A stretch of 64,000 nucleotides of DNA, taken from NCBI RefSeq assembly GCF_018603885.1, contig NZ_JAHGAW010000010.1, positions 154,688-218,687 on the forward strand. The letters are read 5' to 3'. A program made the translations under genes and the position numbers. Positions 61,448 through 64,000 of this stretch are shown piece after piece. Each line of letters begins with the position of its first letter. Position 1 is the stretch's first letter. A model generated the notes under the pieces. That model did no database searches. It saw only the letters and a program-made list of their open reading frames with translations, and had not been told where the DNA came from. This DNA comes from Sphingobium nicotianae. Lineage in GTDB: Bacteria > Pseudomonadota > Alphaproteobacteria > Sphingomonadales > Sphingomonadaceae.

Positions 61448-61745
61448 TTTGGGTATCCTTTGCCCAGTATGTACGAGGCGCCGCGACATGCGGCGCTCCG
61501 GCTGCAGAAAGTTCAGAGAGGACAAAGGGATCGCCAGAGCGGCCCAGTAGTCTGTCGCAAACGACGGTAGCCCGACCCATATAGGCTATTTGCGCGACAA
61601 TTGCAAAACCCCCGCTTCACTTCACCCGCGCCGACGCCCGGCTCAACTCACACAGGAGCCGAATATAAGCGGCAGCGCAGGGTGCTTTGTCGCCAGACTG
61701 GGCTATGATGGACCATCACGCCATCCCGCGAGGAGCGCCATTTTC

Positions 61746-63032
61746 ATGACCGTCAATAATTCCCGCAAGACCCATATCGGCAATCATGCGCTGCATCCCG
61801 AGACGCAGATGCTCAACTATGGCTATGACGCCGCCCTCTCGGAAGGCGCAGTCAAGCCGCCGGTGTTCCTGACCTCCACCTTCGTATTCAAGTCGGCCGA
61901 GGAAGGCCGCGATTTCTTCGACTATGTCTCCGGCCGCAAGGAGCCGCCCGCCGGGCAGGGATCGGGCCTCGTCTATTCGCGCTTCAACCATCCCAACAGC
62001 GAGATCGTGGAGGATCGCCTCGCGGTCTATGAGCGCGCGGAGGCCTGCGTGCTCTTCGCCTCGGGCATGGCGGCGATCACGACCAGCCTGATGGCCTATC
62101 TGCGCCCGGGCGACGTCGTCCTGCATTCCCAGCCGCTCTATGGCGGGACGGAAACATTGCTGCTCAACTCCCTGTCGAAGCTCGGCATTCAGTCCGTCGG
62201 CTTCACCAACGGCGTGGAGCGCGAGAGCGTCGAGGCGGCCGCCAGGGAAGCGCAGGCGAAGGGCCGCGTGTCCGTCATCTTCATCGAGACGCCGGCCAAT
62301 CCGACCAATGGCCTCGTGCGCATCTCACTGATGCGCGAGATGGCCGAGGAGATCGCCGCCACGCAGGACGGCCATCGCCCCGTCATCATGTGCGACAACA
62401 CCTTGCTCGGCCCGGTCTTTCAGCGGCCGATCGAGCATGGCGCCGACATCTCGCTCTATTCCCTCACCAAATATGTCGGCGGCCATTCCGACCTGATCGC
62501 CGGCGCGGCGATGGCATCGAAGGAGATCATGCGGCCGATCCGCGCGCTGCGCAGCGCCATCGGCACCCAGCTCGATCCCAACAGTTGCTGGATGCTCGGC
62601 CGCAGCCTGGAGACACTGAGCCTGCGCATGGAACGGGCCAATGCCAATGCCGAGGCGATCGCCACCTATCTGCGCGATCATGCCAAGGTGGAGAACATCC
62701 ATTATCTGCCCTTCGCCGATCATCTCTCGCCGACCGGTCGCGCCTTCCATGCGCAATGCACCGGGGCGGGCTCGACCTTCTCCTTCGACATCGCCGGGGG
62801 CTTGCCGGCCGCCTTCCGCTTCCTCAACGCGCTGCAGATCTTCAAGCTGGCCGTGAGCCTGGGTGGCACCGAGTCGCTCGCCAGCCACCCGGGCACGACC
62901 ACGCACAGCGGCGTCGCGGCGGACGTGCGCGGGCGGATCGGCGTACTCGATTCGACCGTCCGTCTCTCGATCGGCATCGAGAATCCCGACGATCTGATCG
63001 CCGATCTCGAACAGGCGCTGGCGCTCGCATGA
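61746..63032 (+). CDS. Cystathionine gamma-synthase family PLP enzyme
   Basis: The 428-residue protein has the PLP lysine Lys242 in [14 protein letters not shown], the motif [23 protein letters not shown] ([11 protein letters not shown]) and [18 protein letters not shown] near the end. It belongs to the trans-sulfuration group that includes methionine gamma-lyase and O-succinylhomoserine sulfhydrylase. Substrate cannot be chosen from sequence alone. It overlaps the next gene (ATGA). Confidence 0.9.
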   Translation: MTVNNSRKTHIGNHALHPETQMLNYGYDAALSEGAVKPPVFLTSTFVFKSAEEGRDFFDYVSGRKEPPAGQGSGLVYSRFNHPNSEIVEDRLAVYERAEACVLFASGMAAITTSLMAYLRPGDVVLHSQPLYGGTETLLLNSLSKLGIQSVGFTNGVERESVEAAAREAQAKGRVSVIFIETPANPTNGLVRISLMREMAEEIAATQDGHRPVIMCDNTLLGPVFQRPIEHGADISLYSLTKYVGGHSDLIAGAAMASKEIMRPIRALRSAIGTQLDPNSCWMLGRSLETLSLRMERANANAEAIATYLRDHAKVENIHYLPFADHLSPTGRAFHAQCTGAGSTFSFDIAGGLPAAFRFLNALQIFKLAVSLGGTESLASHPGTTTHSGVAADVRGRIGVLDSTVRLSIGIENPDDLIADLEQALALA

Positions 63033-63496
63033 GCGTCGCCTTCCGCCGGGACAGCGACGAGGAGCATCTCGAGCCCAGGTTCGAGATTCCGATTCCGCCC
63101 GGTCCCAATCTCGTGACGGCGCGGGGCCTGGCATTGACTCAGGCGAAGGTGGCGGAGCTGGAGGCGCTGCTGCCGACGCTGACCGACGAGGCCGCACTGA
63201 CCTCTGCGAAGCGCGAATTGCGCTACTGGGGCACGCGGCAGGCGACCGCGCAGCTCGCGCCCGTGCCCGATGGCGAGACCGTCGCGTTCGGCTGCACCGT
63301 CACTTACCGGCTGAACGGGCAGGAGCGCACCGTCACGATCGTCGGAGATGACGAGGCCGATCCAGCCGGCGGGATGATCTCCTTCGCCGCACCCCTCAGC
63401 CGCGCGATGATGGGCGTCGAGCCGGGCGAACTGGGGGCCTTCGCCGGTAGAGCGGACGCGATCGAGATCATGGCGATCGCCGTCGATGGAACATAG
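63029..63496 (+). CDS. GreA/GreB-family C-terminal domain protein
   Basis: The 155-residue protein overlaps the PLP-enzyme stop. Its second half ([39 protein letters not shown]) is the FKBP-like Gre domain. The N-terminal coiled coil is short ([18 protein letters not shown]) and without the two acidic tip residues of GreA, so RNA-cleavage stimulation is doubtful. It may bind the RNA polymerase secondary channel like Rnk. Coupled to the gene before it. Confidence 0.8.
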   Translation: MSVAFRRDSDEEHLEPRFEIPIPPGPNLVTARGLALTQAKVAELEALLPTLTDEAALTSAKRELRYWGTRQATAQLAPVPDGETVAFGCTVTYRLNGQERTVTIVGDDEADPAGGMISFAAPLSRAMMGVEPGELGAFAGRADAIEIMAIAVDGT

Positions 63497-63762
63497 ACTC
63501 GATAGGCCACAATAATCCTCGTTATTCCCGCGAACGCGAGAAGCCAGTCGACGCGGCTCTGGACCGCGTGGACAAATTCGAAGCAGAGCGAACGTCCGCT
63601 TCGGAGAGGTGGTTTCGGACCGGTGGATGACGAAAAAGTCGTGGGAAAGGGAAGGTCGGCTTTTGGGTTCAAGAACTGACATTCGCGCTATAGGGCGCTT
63701 GAACCCACTCGATCGCCAGTGCGGCGAAGCCACATTGAGCGATCATCGCCAACGGAACGTCC

Positions 63763-64000
63763 ATGCCCATCGTGAAAACCAATGGCATTAATCTGGCCTA
63801 TGACAGTTTGGGCGATGAAAGCTCGGAGGCCATCCTTCTGATCGCGGGGCTCGGGACCCAGATGATCCGCTGGACTATTTCATTTTGCCAACGGCTGGCC
63901 GACAGAGGCTATCGCGTGATCCGCTTCGACAACCGCGACGCGGGCTGCTCCACGCATTTTGCCGATCGTCAGATACTCGATTTTGGGGCATTGGCCGCTA
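63763..64000 (+). CDS. Alpha/beta hydrolase, 5' part only (window end)
   Basis: An open frame from ATG 63763 runs off the window after 79 codons. The beginning MPIVKTNGINLAYDSLGD, the oxyanion region LLIAGLGTQMIRWT and FDNRDAGCSTHF are typical of alpha/beta hydrolases of the RdmC/aclacinomycin-methylesterase-like type. The nucleophile elbow has not been reached. The 266 bases upstream (63497-63762) hold no gene. Confidence 0.8.
   Translation, partial: MPIVKTNGINLAYDSLGDESSEAILLIAGLGTQMIRWTISFCQRLADRGYRVIRFDNRDAGCSTHFADRQILDFGALAA

Overview
The window is a 64 kb piece of GC-rich alphaproteobacterial chromosome, most likely from the Sphingomonadaceae. This is an inference from gene content: two FxDxF-type PEP-CTERM proteins, a spinster-like MFS carrier, DUF1489, DUF6481, a twin-membrane HIG1-like protein, a class I polyhydroxyalkanoate (PHA) synthase with a phasin, and palindromic intergenic repeats of the kind common in sphingomonads. 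No rRNA operon, plasmid or phage replication gene, or CRISPR array is visible. The genus cannot be fixed from the sequence alone.

Layout. 1-3.4 kb: two divergent L,D-transpeptidase genes, then a Lon-substrate-binding-domain protein and a thioredoxin/TPR protein. 3.6-10.4 kb is the accessory region. tRNA-Gly(GCC) is followed by a 2.1 kb remnant of an integrated element. In it a tyrosine integrase that lost its catalytic C-terminus is fused in frame to a complete ArdA-like anti-restriction protein. Candidate integrase arm sites and an imperfect copy of the tRNA 3' end bound the remnant. Next come a stand-alone Fic gene and a tightly overlapped arsenic operon (arsI-arsR-aqpS-arsC) bracketed by two direct repeats that carry paralogous PspC-like genes. 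10.5-16.8 kb: a poly-proline lipoprotein with a membrane partner, a UbiH-like monooxygenase, a phospholipid N-methyltransferase-like protein, a CheY-like regulator and an MFS carrier. 16.8-26 kb: LysR regulator, M13 peptidase, tandem PEP-CTERM proteins, DUF418 membrane protein, BioC-like methyltransferase, GNAT and a CAP-domain lipoprotein.

26-45 kb is mostly housekeeping: purL, an HExGH-type secreted protein, xseB-ispA, coaD, two cyclophilins, an M28 peptidase, queA, mgtE, an outer-membrane barrel and ppc. 45-51 kb: clpS, phasin and phaC (PHA storage), an AlaC-type aminotransferase, DUF2721 and a third L,D-transpeptidase. 51-64 kb: GNAT, a lipoprotein, proA, gluQ, HNH endonuclease, M20 peptidase, murA, a secreted RidA-like protein, cspA, a trans-sulfuration PLP enzyme, a GreA/GreB-type factor, and the start of an alpha/beta hydrolase cut by the window end.

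Most worth a second look: the integrase-ArdA fusion with its att and arm sites; the repeat-flanked arsenic cassette; a 271 bp nested-palindrome element that supplies the stop codon of proA; an 18-codon ORF in an otherwise empty 433 bp gap whose ribosome-binding site matches the 16S rRNA tail over 15 bases; a paired TGC-rich operator at the phasin promoter; and a family of long GC-rich palindromic repeats at three convergent or intergenic positions. I saw no obviously complete new defence or biosynthetic system. The integrase-ArdA fusion and the isolated Fic gene are the closest to one.
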